A DNA stretch of 64,000 nucleotides from Nonomuraea turcica. GTDB lineage: Bacteria > Actinomycetota > Actinomycetes > Streptosporangiales > Streptosporangiaceae. Numbering within the stretch: the first letter of the stretch is position 1; each line of letters starts with the position of its first letter. Below, piece after piece: positions 14,990 to 24,060 of the stretch. The DNA lies in contig NZ_JAUZQF010000018.1 in NCBI RefSeq assembly GCF_030718205.1, forward strand, positions 223,423 through 287,422, in the 5' to 3' direction. Position numbers and translations under genes: made by a program. The notes under the pieces were generated by a model. The model searched no databases. It was not told the origin of the DNA and worked only from the letters and a program-made list of their open reading frames with translations.

Positions 14990-16341
14990 CGGGCCAGGAC
15001 CTTGTCGGGGCCTCCCACGGCGGAGGGCAGCGCCTGGACGTACGCGGCCGTCGCCTCCTCAGGGGTCTGCGCGCCCGTTGTGACCGCCTCCATGGCCTCC
15101 TGGACCTCGGTGGACACCTTCGGGTATTCCTCGAAGGCGGGCCGGTAGTGGGTGACCGAGGCCAGGTCGGTCCAGAACTTGATGCTCGGGTTGCCCTCGC
15201 TGTACTTCGGGTCGGCGGCCACGTCCTTGCGGGCGGTCAGGTCGCCGGTGCCGACCGAGTACGCCGTCGAGTTCTCCTTGTTGGTGGCCACCGTGATGAA
15301 GTCGAACGCCTCCTGCTTGTTCTTGGCGTAGGCGCTCATCGCGATCACCCAGCCGCCCGACATGCTGACCGCGCCCGGCGGCTCGCCGTTCTGCGTCGGC
15401 ATGCGCGTCCAGCCCATCTTCTCCGTCCACTCCGGCCACGGCTTCGTGCCGGTCGCCTTCCACGCGGAGGACGCCCAGGCGCCGTCGAGGGAGATGCCGA
15501 GCTCGGCGCCCGGGAACCACTCGAGCGTGATCTTGTCGCCGAGCTTGGCGTTGTGCGCGTCGGCCTGCTTGGGGCCGAGTTCCTCGCGGTAGATGGTGTT
15601 GATGAAGGTCAGGGAGTCGGTGAAGTTCTTGCCGCCGGCCAGCCACTTCTTCTGCGTCTCGTCGTAGAGGGTGCCGCCCGGGGTGCCGTACAGGAGCATC
15701 TCGAAGCCCTGCATGGTCGACGCCTCGCCGTGGATCTTCGTGGAGTACATGGCGAAGGGGATGACGCCGGGGACCTTTTGCTTGATCGTACGGGCCGCCG
15801 TCAGCACGTCGTTCCAAGTCTTCGGCTCCCACGGGACCGGCAGTCCGGCCTTGGCGAAGACGTCCTTCTGATACCAGAGACCGCGCGTGTCCGTGCTGAT
15901 CGGAACGCCGTAGACCTTGCCGTCACCGCCCATGGCGGCCTGCTTGACCGAGTCGGGGAACTGGCTGCTCCAGTCGGGCCATTTGGCCAGGTAGTCGTCG
16001 AGCGGGGCCAGCTTGCCCGCCGCGACGTCCGCGTTGACCTGGAACGTGTCGTGGTAGTAGACGTCGGGCGCCGAGTCGGGGGAGCGGTTGAGCAGGGCCA
16101 GCTTGGTGTAGTAGGCCTCGTTGGTGCCCTGGACCGCGGTCAGCTTGACCTTGACGCCGGGGTGGGCGGCTTCGTACTGCGTCTTCGCGCCGGTGAGCAT
16201 CTTCTCCAGATGCGGCCACGTCGGCTCGACTCTGTAGAGGACTTCGAGTTCCTTGCTGCCGGAGGTGTCCTGCGCGGGGTCGGCGCCGCAGCCGGCGACG
16301 ACCGCGAGGAGCAGGAGGGAACCGGCCAGCGGACGTTTCAT
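14986..16341 (-). CDS. Sugar-binding lipoprotein of the ABC importer
   Basis: A 451-residue extracellular solute-binding protein (family 1). The signal peptide ends in the lipobox A-V-V-A-G-C, with lipidated C18. The mature protein shows K-L-T-A-V-Q-G-T-N-E-A-Y-Y and P-D-V-Y-Y-H-D, typical of CUT1 binding proteins. ATG 16341 is preferred over the adjacent GTG 16344 because GGGGAGG is then spaced five bases away. It is the first gene of the three-gene operon and lies divergent from a ROK regulator, with an operator-like repeat between. The ligand is unknown; the divergent ROK gene and a nearby xylanase make a plant-polymer oligosaccharide plausible. Confidence 0.9.
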   Translation of the reverse strand: MKRPLAGSLLLLAVVAGCGADPAQDTSGSKELEVLYRVEPTWPHLEKMLTGAKTQYEAAHPGVKVKLTAVQGTNEAYYTKLALLNRSPDSAPDVYYHDTFQVNADVAAGKLAPLDDYLAKWPDWSSQFPDSVKQAAMGGDGKVYGVPISTDTRGLWYQKDVFAKAGLPVPWEPKTWNDVLTAARTIKQKVPGVIPFAMYSTKIHGEASTMQGFEMLLYGTPGGTLYDETQKKWLAGGKNFTDSLTFINTIYREELGPKQADAHNAKLGDKITLEWFPGAELGISLDGAWASSAWKATGTKPWPEWTEKMGWTRMPTQNGEPPGAVSMSGGWVIAMSAYAKNKQEAFDFITVATNKENSTAYSVGTGDLTARKDVAADPKYSEGNPSIKFWTDLASVTHYRPAFEEYPKVSTEVQEAMEAVTTGAQTPEEATAAYVQALPSAVGGPDKVLAR

Positions 16342-16374
16342 CACGGCCTCCCCGTGTTGCCTTGGGTTGACGTG

Positions 16375-16418
16375 ACGGTAAATCTTTTTGATTTACTTAG
16401 TCAATACTTTGTGTTGAC
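16375..16418. promoter_or_regulatory. Divergent promoter and operator region of the sugar ABC operon and ROK regulator
   Basis: On the minus strand TTGACT (16404-16399) and TACCGT (16380-16375), 18 bases apart, form a good promoter for the transporter operon. Between them is the perfect inverted repeat TAAATC-N5-GATTTA (16379-16395). A second repeat, GTCAA-N9-TTGAC, covers 16400-16418 and faces the ROK gene. Both are AT-rich against the surrounding GC-rich DNA and are natural binding sites for the ROK regulator. Confidence 0.6.
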
Positions 16419-16426
16419 ATATTGAC

Positions 16427-17602
16427 ATGCAGCTCGGCACGAACCTGCCCAAGATCGGCAGCTACAACCGGGCCGTGGTGCTGGAGGCCGTTCAGGCCTC
16501 CGACGGCATCAGCCGGGTGCAGATCGCGGCCCGCACCCGGCTCACCGCGCAGACGGTCTCCGTGATCGTGCGCAGGTTGCTGGAGGAGGGCCTGGTCGTG
16601 GAGGACGGCTCGGCGCCGTCGAGCGGCGGCAAGCCGAGGACGATCCTGCGCGTTGATCCGGCCGCCGGGTACGCGGTCGGCGTGCACTTCGATCCGAAGG
16701 AGATCTCGTGCGTGCTCGCCGACCTGGCGGGGCGGCCGGTGGCCCGCTCGCACCTGGCCGTGCGGCCGGGGCTCAAGCCGGAGGCGGTCATCCGGCAGAT
16801 GGCCAGGGCGGCGCGACGGATCCTGCGTGAGGCGAGGGTGCCGGACGGGAAGGTGCTGGGGGTGGGGCTGGCCTGTCCCGGGCCGCTGGACGGGGACGGC
16901 GTGATGGTGTCACCGCCGCGGCTGCCGGCATGGGAGCAGGTGCCGATCAAGAAACTGCTGCGGGAGCACACGCGGTTCCCGGTGACCGTGGACAACGACG
17001 CGACCGCCGCGGCGATCGGGGAGCGGTGGGCCGGGATCGCGCGGACCACGCCCAGCTTCGCCTACCTCTATTTGGGCACCGGCATCGGTGGCGGGATCTT
17101 CCTGGACAACCAGGTGTATCGGGGGCGGTCGATGAACGCCGCCGAGTTCGGGCACATCACGGTCGAGCCGGACGGGCCCGAGTGCCACTGCGGGAATCGG
17201 GGGTGCGCGGAGGCAATCTGCTCGCCGAGCGCCATCGAGGCCGCGATGGGGGGACATTTCTCGCATGCCGACATTTGCGCTGCCGCCGCGCGAGGGGAGG
17301 CCGCGGCGCGCGAGGTGATCGAACGGGTGGCGGGGCGGCTGGCCGATGCCGCCGTGAGCGTGGTGAACATGCTGGACATCGACCTGCTGGTGCTCGGCGG
17401 GCCCGCGCTCAGGGAGGTGGGGGAGATCTACCGGGAGGTGATCGCGGCGGCCACGGCGAGCCGGGCGCTGGCCCGGCGGCTGCACACCGTGCGCGTGGAG
17501 ACCTCGCCGATCGCCGCGGACGCCGCCGCGATCGGCGCCGCCTCACTGGTCTTCCACGCCACGTACGCGCCCAGGCTGGCGACCACCCTGCTCGGCGGCT
17601 GA
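16427..17602 (+). CDS. ROK family transcriptional regulator
   Basis: A 391-residue protein. Residues 1-75 are a winged helix-turn-helix (R-V-Q-I-A-A-R-T-R-L-T-A-Q-T-V-S-V-I-V) and residues 80-385 a ROK sugar-kinase-like domain, with G-T-G-I-G-G-G-I-F and the zinc motif C-H-C-G-N-R-G-C. Such repressors usually bind operators until a sugar or sugar phosphate fills the ROK domain. It diverges from the sugar ABC operon and most likely regulates it. ATG 16427 has no Shine-Dalgarno and lies a few bases after TTGACATATTGAC, so a leaderless or very short transcript is possible. Confidence 0.9.
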   Translation: MQLGTNLPKIGSYNRAVVLEAVQASDGISRVQIAARTRLTAQTVSVIVRRLLEEGLVVEDGSAPSSGGKPRTILRVDPAAGYAVGVHFDPKEISCVLADLAGRPVARSHLAVRPGLKPEAVIRQMARAARRILREARVPDGKVLGVGLACPGPLDGDGVMVSPPRLPAWEQVPIKKLLREHTRFPVTVDNDATAAAIGERWAGIARTTPSFAYLYLGTGIGGGIFLDNQVYRGRSMNAAEFGHITVEPDGPECHCGNRGCAEAICSPSAIEAAMGGHFSHADICAAAARGEAAAREVIERVAGRLADAAVSVVNMLDIDLLVLGGPALREVGEIYREVIAAATASRALARRLHTVRVETSPIAADAAAIGAASLVFHATYAPRLATTLLGG

Positions 17603-17719
17603 GCTTGCTGGCGGGTTTACGACAAGTCGGGATCTGGCCACACCGACCTCATAGACAATGGCTGGTCAGGATGACTAGGAATTCGGTATTCATGCTTACC
17701 GATTCTGTGGAGGTCGTCC

Positions 17720-20700
17720 ATGCCGCGTGGGACAGGGCGATGGCGGCGGAGCACCGTGGTGGCGGGCGTCCTGGCCATGATCGCCGCGCCGCTCTCGGTG
17801 CCTGGCGCGCACGCGTCCGCCGCGTCGCTTCCGGTTTCCGGCGCGGCGAGCGACGAGATCACGCTGATCACCGGTGACCGGGTGCGGGTGACGGCCGTGG
17901 ACGGTGAGCACAGCACGGTGACGGTCACCCCCGCGCCGCGGGCCGACGGCTCCGTGCCGACGTTCCAGGTGCTGGAGGCGGACGGCGCGGTGAGCGTCAT
18001 CCCCGACGACGTGGCCGCCCTGGTGCCGGAGCGGCTCGACAGCGCGCTGTTCGACGTGACGGAGCTGGCCGGCCAGGGGTACGGCGCCGACCTCCCGCTG
18101 ATCCTGGACTACGCGGGGCCCACGCCCAAGCCCGCGATCCCGGCCGTGAAGCAGGTCCGGACGCTGGAGAGCATCGGCGGCGCGGGTGTCACGGTGGCCG
18201 CGGCCGACACCCCCAGGCTGGGTGCCGAGCTGACGAAACTGGCCCGCGCCCGAGCCACGGGACCGCTGGCGGGCGTGTCGAAGATCTGGCTCGACCGCAA
18301 GGTCAAGCCGGTGCTCGAATACAGCGTCCCGCAGATCGGCGCTCCCGCGGCGCGGGCCGCCGGGTACGACGGCGCGGGCACGACCGTGGCCGTGCTCGAC
18401 ACCGGCGTGGACGCAGAACACCCCGACCTCGCCGGCCGGGTCGCCGACCGGCGCGACTTCGCCGGCGCGAACGTCACGGACGACCCCCACGGCCACGGCA
18501 CCCACGTGGCCTCCACGGTCGCGGGCGCCAAGGGCGTCGCGCCCGGCGCGCGACTGATCAGCGGCCGCGTGCTGGACTCCACCGGCCACGGCCTGTCCTC
18601 CTGGATCATCGACGGCATGGAATGGGCGGCCGGCGAGCAGCACGCCCAGATCGTCAACCTGAGCCTCGGCGCCCGCGAGGCGGGCGGCCCGCTCACCGAC
18701 GCGCTCTCGCGGCTGACGAAGCAGCATGGCACGCTGTTCGTCGTGGCGGCCGGCAACGACGGTTGCGACCAGTGCGTGGGCACCCCCGGCGACGCCCCCG
18801 AGGCGCTGACGGCCGGCGCGGTGGACCGGGAGGACCGGCTCGCCGGCTTCTCCAATCGCGGCCCCGTCGCCGCCGACCAGGCCGTCAAGCCGGACGTGAC
18901 CGCGCCAGGCGTGGGCATCACCGCGGCTGAGCCCGGCGGCGGTCACGTCGCGATGTCCGGCACCTCGATGGCCGCTCCGCATGTCGCGGGTGCCGCCGCG
19001 CTGCTGCGCCAAGCTCGTCCCGGCATCACAGGCGGCGAGCTGAAATCCCTGCTCATGGCCACCGCCGCAGCGGGCAGGGACATCCCGGTCGACGCGCAGG
19101 GCGCGGGCCGCATCGACGTGGCCGCCGCGCTCAAGGGCTCCGTCGTGGCCTCGCTCGGCTCGGCCCACTTCGGCCGGCTCGGCACGGGCGAGCGCAAGAG
19201 CATCACCGTGACCTACCGCAACCTCGGCCAGGCGCCTGCCGAGCTGGACCTGACCAGCGGCGCGGCGTTCACGGTCCAGCCCCCGAAGCTGACCGTCCCC
19301 CCGTCGGGAACGGCCGAGGCCACGGTCACGGTCACGGCCGCCGAGCCGGGTCGGCTGCGCCAGGAGCTGACGGCCGCCGTCGCGGGCGGCCGGCCCGTAC
19401 GCACCCTGCTGACGGGTGTCGTCGAGGACCGGCGCGTCGAGCTGCGGGTACGCGGCATCGCCAGGGACGGCCGCACCGCACGCGGCGGCTTCACCGTGCT
19501 CAACCTCGACGAGGGCACCCTGGTCGGCCGGGTGCTCCCCGGGAACCCGGCGCAGCCGTGCACCGACCAGAAGTACGGCACCGGCACCTGCCTGCTGGTC
19601 AAGCCCGGCACCTACTCCGTGCTCGGCCACGTCTTCACCATGCCGGCCACCCAGGACAGCACCGCCGCCGGCAAGCCGCTCAACGAGAGCCTCCTCGGCG
19701 ACCCGGAAATGGAGATCACCGAGAACACCGAGGTCGTGCTGGACGCCCGCAAGGCCGTCGAGGTCGAGATCGAGACACCCGACCACAAGACCAAGCGGAA
19801 CACCGGCGCGGCCGCCGCCCTCATGTGGTATCGCTCCGGTGAGCAGGGCACCGCGCTGCGCGGCGGCACCACGATCTCGCCCGGCGCGCACATCGAGGAG
19901 CGGCTGTTCGTCCAGCCCACCAGGAAGGTCACCAAGGGCGTCTTCACCGTCGCCACCCGCTGGCGACTGAAAGCTCCGGACATCGCCTTCACCGCGCCAG
20001 GACTTCGTCTGGAGCCGCAGTACGTGGACCCGGTCCAGTTCAGCGACTTCTCCACCGAATACCCGCGCCTGGACGGCACCCGGCTGCTCATGGCCGTGGA
20101 CGCCGGCCGGGGCACCGCCGAGGAGATCCAAGCCCGCGATCTGAGGGGCAAGCTGGCCGTCATCCGGCGCGCCGACGGGGTGCCGGTCTCCGCCCAGGCC
20201 AACGCGGCCGCGGCCGCCGGGGCCGCGATGGTGGCGGTCTACAGCGACCGGCCCGGCACCGACGTCACCACCGGCGGCAACAAGGTCAAACTCGCCGTCC
20301 CGACCGTCCGGCTCACCCACGAAGAGGGTCTGCGGCTCATCGAGCGGCCGGTGCCGGTCCTGGCCAAGGGTGTCGTGGCCAGCCCGTACGTGTACGACCT
20401 CTACCTGCGTGAGAAGGGCCGAGTTCGCGACCGGCTCCAGTACGTGGTCCGCGCAAGCGAGCTGGCCAGGATCGAGACCGGCTATCACAGCCAGCTCGCC
20501 GACGACGTGACCGTGAACGAGACCAGGTTCGCCTTCGAGCCGTGGGACACCCTGTCGATCTCCACAAACCACCCCATGGCCAAGGTGCCGCGTACCCGGG
20601 TGGACTATGTCACTCCGGACCCCGAGGTGCGGTGGAGCTCGTCGGCGATCAGCCCGGAGCGGTCCTACAACAACATGTGGCCGCACCCGGACACCCCGCG

Positions 20701-21424
20701 CGTCTCGGCCTCCTCGCCCGACTTCCGCCCCTACCAGGCGGGGGAGCGGGTGAGCCGCACGGTGTTCAAGCAGCCGCTGCTGCCCGGCGTCAACCCGCGC
20801 AACCCGCTGCGCAGGGAGGGCGACCGGTTGCGGATCTCGATGCAGGGTTTCGTGGACGCGGGCGGCAACTACGGCGAGGCGTACACCAGTCCGTACGAAC
20901 GCGGCCTGAAGACCAGCTTCCGGCTCTACCGGGACGACACGCTGCTGCTGCAGACGAACCACCTGCCCTCGGGCACGGCGACGCTGCCGGCCGGGCGGTC
21001 GGCGTACCGGATCGAGTACGACCTGATCAACGAGGCCGAGTGGGCCAGGATGTCCACCCGCACCAAGGCCGTCTGGACGTTCAGCTCGGAACGGGCCGCG
21101 CAGACCACGGTGATCCCGCTGCTGCTGGCCACGTTCGACGCGCCGGTGGACCTGACGAACCGGGCCGCCTCGCGCAGGCTGGGCCTGACCCTCTCCCATC
21201 AGGAGGGCGCAGAGCAGAGCGCGGTCAAGAGCGTGTCGCTGGAGGTGTCGTACGACGACGGCGCCACCTGGCGGCCGGCCCGCCTGCGCGACAAGGGCGA
21301 CCGGAGCTACGAGACCACGCTGGACCGGTCGCCCTCTGGATTCGTCTCACTGCGGCTCACCGCCGCCGACGTCGCAGGCAACTCGCTGACGCAGGAGGTG
21401 ATCCGCGCCTACGCGGTGCGCTGA
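17720..21424 (+). CDS. Large secreted subtilisin-like serine protease (S8)
   Basis: A 1234-residue exported protease. The signal peptide covers roughly residues 1-34, a propeptide-like region follows, and the S8 domain spans about 205-470 with D227 (V-L-D-T-G-V-D), H259 (G-H-G-T-H), oxyanion N346 (A-A-G-N-D) and S416 (S-G-T-S-M-A-A-P). Beyond it are beta-rich modules; around residues 800-870, L-R-G-K-L-A-V-I-R-R and A-A-A-A-G-A-A-M-V-A-V-Y resemble a protease-associated (PA) domain. A cysteine pair flanks D-Q in the catalytic domain (C-D-Q-C). GGAGG lies 6 bases before ATG 17720. It ends 6 bases from the convergent peptide-importer operon. Proteins of this size are typical extracellular degradative proteases of actinomycetes. 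Confidence 0.92.
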   Translation: MPRGTGRWRRSTVVAGVLAMIAAPLSVPGAHASAASLPVSGAASDEITLITGDRVRVTAVDGEHSTVTVTPAPRADGSVPTFQVLEADGAVSVIPDDVAALVPERLDSALFDVTELAGQGYGADLPLILDYAGPTPKPAIPAVKQVRTLESIGGAGVTVAAADTPRLGAELTKLARARATGPLAGVSKIWLDRKVKPVLEYSVPQIGAPAARAAGYDGAGTTVAVLDTGVDAEHPDLAGRVADRRDFAGANVTDDPHGHGTHVASTVAGAKGVAPGARLISGRVLDSTGHGLSSWIIDGMEWAAGEQHAQIVNLSLGAREAGGPLTDALSRLTKQHGTLFVVAAGNDGCDQCVGTPGDAPEALTAGAVDREDRLAGFSNRGPVAADQAVKPDVTAPGVGITAAEPGGGHVAMSGTSMAAPHVAGAAALLRQARPGITGGELKSLLMATAAAGRDIPVDAQGAGRIDVAAALKGSVVASLGSAHFGRLGTGERKSITVTYRNLGQAPAELDLTSGAAFTVQPPKLTVPPSGTAEATVTVTAAEPGRLRQELTAAVAGGRPVRTLLTGVVEDRRVELRVRGIARDGRTARGGFTVLNLDEGTLVGRVLPGNPAQPCTDQKYGTGTCLLVKPGTYSVLGHVFTMPATQDSTAAGKPLNESLLGDPEMEITENTEVVLDARKAVEVEIETPDHKTKRNTGAAAALMWYRSGEQGTALRGGTTISPGAHIEERLFVQPTRKVTKGVFTVATRWRLKAPDIAFTAPGLRLEPQYVDPVQFSDFSTEYPRLDGTRLLMAVDAGRGTAEEIQARDLRGKLAVIRRADGVPVSAQANAAAAAGAAMVAVYSDRPGTDVTTGGNKVKLAVPTVRLTHEEGLRLIERPVPVLAKGVVASPYVYDLYLREKGRVRDRLQYVVRASELARIETGYHSQLADDVTVNETRFAFEPWDTLSISTNHPMAKVPRTRVDYVTPDPEVRWSSSAISPERSYNNMWPHPDTPRVSASSPDFRPYQAGERVSRTVFKQPLLPGVNPRNPLRREGDRLRISMQGFVDAGGNYGEAYTSPYERGLKTSFRLYRDDTLLLQTNHLPSGTATLPAGRSAYRIEYDLINEAEWARMSTRTKAVWTFSSERAAQTTVIPLLLATFDAPVDLTNRAASRRLGLTLSHQEGAEQSAVKSVSLEVSYDDGATWRPARLRDKGDRSYETTLDRSPSGFVSLRLTAADVAGNSLTQEVIRAYAVR

Positions 21425-21430
21425 GCGGGG

Positions 21431-23023
21431 TCAGGGCCTGCCCGGGATCGCGGCCAGCAGCTCCCGGGTGTAGTCGTCGGCGGGACGGTCGAAGATCTCG
21501 TCGGTCGTGCCGCTCTCCACGATCCGCCCGTCGCGCATCACGTGCACCGCATCGGAGATCATCCGTACCACGGCCAGGTCGTGGCTGATGAACAGGTAGC
21601 TCAGCCCCAGCTCCCGCTGCAGCTCGGCGAGCAGCTCCAGGATCTGCGCCTGGACGATCACGTCGAGCGCCGAGACGGCCTCGTCGAGCACGACCAGCTC
21701 CGGCGAGAGCGCCAGCGCCCGCGCGATGGCCACGCGCTGGCGCTGGCCGCCGGACAACTCGTGCGGCAGCCGCTCGCCGAGCGAGGCCGGCAACGCCACC
21801 TTCTCCAGCAGCTCGGCGGCGCTCTGGCGGCGTTCTGCCGCCGTGCCGACGCCGTGCACGCGCAGCGGCTCGGTGATCGACTTCTCGACGGTGTAGCGGG
21901 GGTCGAGCGAGGCGTACGGGTTCTGGAACACCGGCTGCACCCGCCGGCGGAACGCGAACAACTCACGCCGCCCGAGCCCGGCCAGGTCCGTGCCGTCGAA
22001 GCGGATGCTGCCCGCGGTGGCGTCGTCCAGCCCGAGCAGCAGGTTCGCGGTCGTCGACTTGCCGGAGCCCGACTCGCCCACGATCGACACGGTACGGCCC
22101 TTCGGGATGGTGAACGAGACCGCGTCCACCGCGGTCAGCTCCTCACCCGTGCCCCTGATCGGGAACACCTTGCGCAGGCCGTCGACCACCACCAGGTCCT
22201 CCGCCGCCGTCTCCGGACGGGCCACCCGCACCGACGACAGGCTCGGCACGGCTCGCAGCAGCCGCTTGGTGTAGTCGTGCTCCGGCTCGGCCAGGATCCG
22301 CGCCGCCGGCCCGGTCTCGACGATCTCACCCTGGTACATGACGGCCACGACATCGGCCCGCTCGGCCGCCAGCGCCAGGTCGTGCGTGATGAGAAACACG
22401 GCCGTGCCCATGTCCGCGGTGAGCCGCCCGAGCTGGTCGAGGATGCGCCGCTGCACGGTCACGTCCAGCGCCGACGTCGGCTCGTCGGCGATGAGCAGCC
22501 GCGGCCGGCAGGCCAGCCCCATGGCGATCAGCGCCCGCTGCCGCATCCCGCCGGAGAACTCGTGCGGGTACTGCCCGATCCGCCGCGCCGGGTCGGGGAT
22601 GCCCACCATGTCCAGCAGCTCCAGCACGCGTGCCCGCGCCGCCTTCCCGGCGGCCACGCCGTGCACCTCCAGGGCCTCGGCGATCTGGTCACCGATGCGC
22701 AGCAGCGGATTGAGGTTGGACATGGGGTCCTGCGGGACCAGGCCGATGCCGGCGCCGCGGATCGCGGTCATCTCCCGCTCGCTCGCCGTCGCCAGGTCGC
22801 GTCCCTCGAACACGACCCGGCCCGAGGTGATGCGGCCGTTGTCCGGCAGCAGCCGGTTGACCGCGGCGGCCGTGGTGGACTTGCCCGATCCCGACTCGCC
22901 GACCACCGCGACCGTCTGGCCCGGCATGATCTCCATGGAGACGTTCTTGACGACGGTGACGTCCTGCCTGCGGGTGCGGAAGGCGACCGACAGGTCGCGG
23001 ATCTCCAGGAGCGGGCTACTCAT
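21431..23023 (-). CDS. Fused oligopeptide ABC transporter ATPase (DppD-DppF type)
   Basis: A 530-residue protein with two ABC domains in tandem. Each has a Walker A (G-E-S-G-S-G-K-S-T near 40 and near 315), a signature motif (F-S-G-G-M-R-Q-R and L-S-G-G-Q-R-Q-R) and a Walker B (L-L-I-A-D-E-P-T and L-V-V-L-D-E-A-V). The fusion replaces the two separate ATPases of dipeptide/oligopeptide importers. It is the last gene of a six-gene minus-strand operon with DppC- and DppB-like permeases, a binding lipoprotein, AnmK and a beta-lactamase-fold hydrolase, and overlaps the hydrolase gene by ATGA. Confidence 0.92.
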   Translation of the reverse strand: MSSPLLEIRDLSVAFRTRRQDVTVVKNVSMEIMPGQTVAVVGESGSGKSTTAAAVNRLLPDNGRITSGRVVFEGRDLATASEREMTAIRGAGIGLVPQDPMSNLNPLLRIGDQIAEALEVHGVAAGKAARARVLELLDMVGIPDPARRIGQYPHEFSGGMRQRALIAMGLACRPRLLIADEPTSALDVTVQRRILDQLGRLTADMGTAVFLITHDLALAAERADVVAVMYQGEIVETGPAARILAEPEHDYTKRLLRAVPSLSSVRVARPETAAEDLVVVDGLRKVFPIRGTGEELTAVDAVSFTIPKGRTVSIVGESGSGKSTTANLLLGLDDATAGSIRFDGTDLAGLGRRELFAFRRRVQPVFQNPYASLDPRYTVEKSITEPLRVHGVGTAAERRQSAAELLEKVALPASLGERLPHELSGGQRQRVAIARALALSPELVVLDEAVSALDVIVQAQILELLAELQRELGLSYLFISHDLAVVRMISDAVHVMRDGRIVESGTTDEIFDRPADDYTRELLAAIPGRP

Positions 23024-24060
23024 GCGGTCCTCGATCGTTGCGTGGTGGCCTGCAGCAGGCGGTGCCAGAGGTCCTCGGCCGGCGTCGGGGCGCCCGCGAC
23101 GAGCAGGCGGTTGCTCGCCACGACCAGGGAGACGTCCCGGCCGGGCACGAAGCCGATCGCGCAGCCCACGTAGCCGGGGTGGCCGAGCACCGTGACCGTC
23201 TCGCCCGCCAGGTCCAGGGAGTAGCGGCGGAAGCCGAGCGCCTGCTCAGGGTCCGGCCCAGGGGCGAAGAACTCCCGGGCGACCTCGGGCCGCCACAGCC
23301 GGTCGTGCTCCTCGTACCGGGACAGCGCGGCGCAGTATTTGAGCAGGTCGGGCACGGTCGAGAACAGCCCGGCGTGCCCGGCGACCCCGTCGAGCGCGTG
23401 GTAGGCGTTGCCGTCGGCCACCTGGCCGAGCACGGGCTGGCGCCGCCAGCGGGTGAAGTCGGTGCTGCGGTACGGGACCGGGTACGGCCTTCCGGTGTCG
23501 AGCATGGTCATCTCGACCCGGTCGTCCAGGGCGCCCATGGCCACCTCGGTGCCCGTGGGGCGGGCGTACGTGGTCTGGGTGAGGCCGAGCGGCCGGGTGA
23601 CCAGCTCGGCCACCGCCCGGTCCAGCCGCAGCCCCGTCGCGGCCGTGACGATCCGGCCGAGCAGGATGAAGCCGAGGTCGGAGTAGTGCCGCGCGCGGCC
23701 GGGCCGGTAACGCGGCGGCGGTGGCTGCGCCTGGATGTAGAGCGGCCACCATTCCCACAACCCGCCCCGGTGCAGGAGCAGCTCCCGCACGGTGATCGCC
23801 TCGTACGACCGCGGCAGGTATGCGCTCAGCGGCGCGTCCAGGTCCACCAGCCGCTCCGACACCAGGCGCATGAGCGCCGTCGTGGTCGCCACGATCTTCG
23901 TGACGGAGGCCAGGTCGTGGTAGGTGTCCAGGGTCATGGGCGCCTCGCCCGAGAGCTCGCCGCCCTCCACGCGCACGGTCCGGTGCCCGGTGCACTCGGT
24001 CAGCTCGAACCAGGGCGTGCGCGCGGCCATGACCAGGCCGGGGGGCTCGTCCGGGCTCAT
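23020..24060 (-). CDS. Beta-lactamase-fold serine hydrolase (class C/PBP-like)
   Basis: A 346-residue serine hydrolase. The nucleophile motif is S-V-T-K (S52-K55), and the second motif is Y-S-D (Y126-D128) where class C enzymes usually have Y-x-N; H-P-G-Y-V-G near 300 takes the K-T-G strand position. No signal peptide is visible, so a cytoplasmic site is likely, unlike true penicillin-binding proteins. ATG 24060 overlaps the stop of anmK by ATGA. Its place between anmK and the peptide importer ATPase suggests it hydrolyses an imported cell-wall peptide or ester, for example as a carboxypeptidase or esterase; this is inference. Confidence 0.83.
   Translation of the reverse strand: MSPDEPPGLVMAARTPWFELTECTGHRTVRVEGGELSGEAPMTLDTYHDLASVTKIVATTTALMRLVSERLVDLDAPLSAYLPRSYEAITVRELLLHRGGLWEWWPLYIQAQPPPPRYRPGRARHYSDLGFILLGRIVTAATGLRLDRAVAELVTRPLGLTQTTYARPTGTEVAMGALDDRVEMTMLDTGRPYPVPYRSTDFTRWRRQPVLGQVADGNAYHALDGVAGHAGLFSTVPDLLKYCAALSRYEEHDRLWRPEVAREFFAPGPDPEQALGFRRYSLDLAGETVTVLGHPGYVGCAIGFVPGRDVSLVVASNRLLVAGAPTPAEDLWHRLLQATTQRSRTA

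Noticed and set aside
17696..21199. A 1167-codon open frame on the minus strand
   Set aside because: It is antisense to the subtilase gene, has an Arg/Gly/His/Val-rich, domain-free product and reflects GC-rich codon positions of the real gene.
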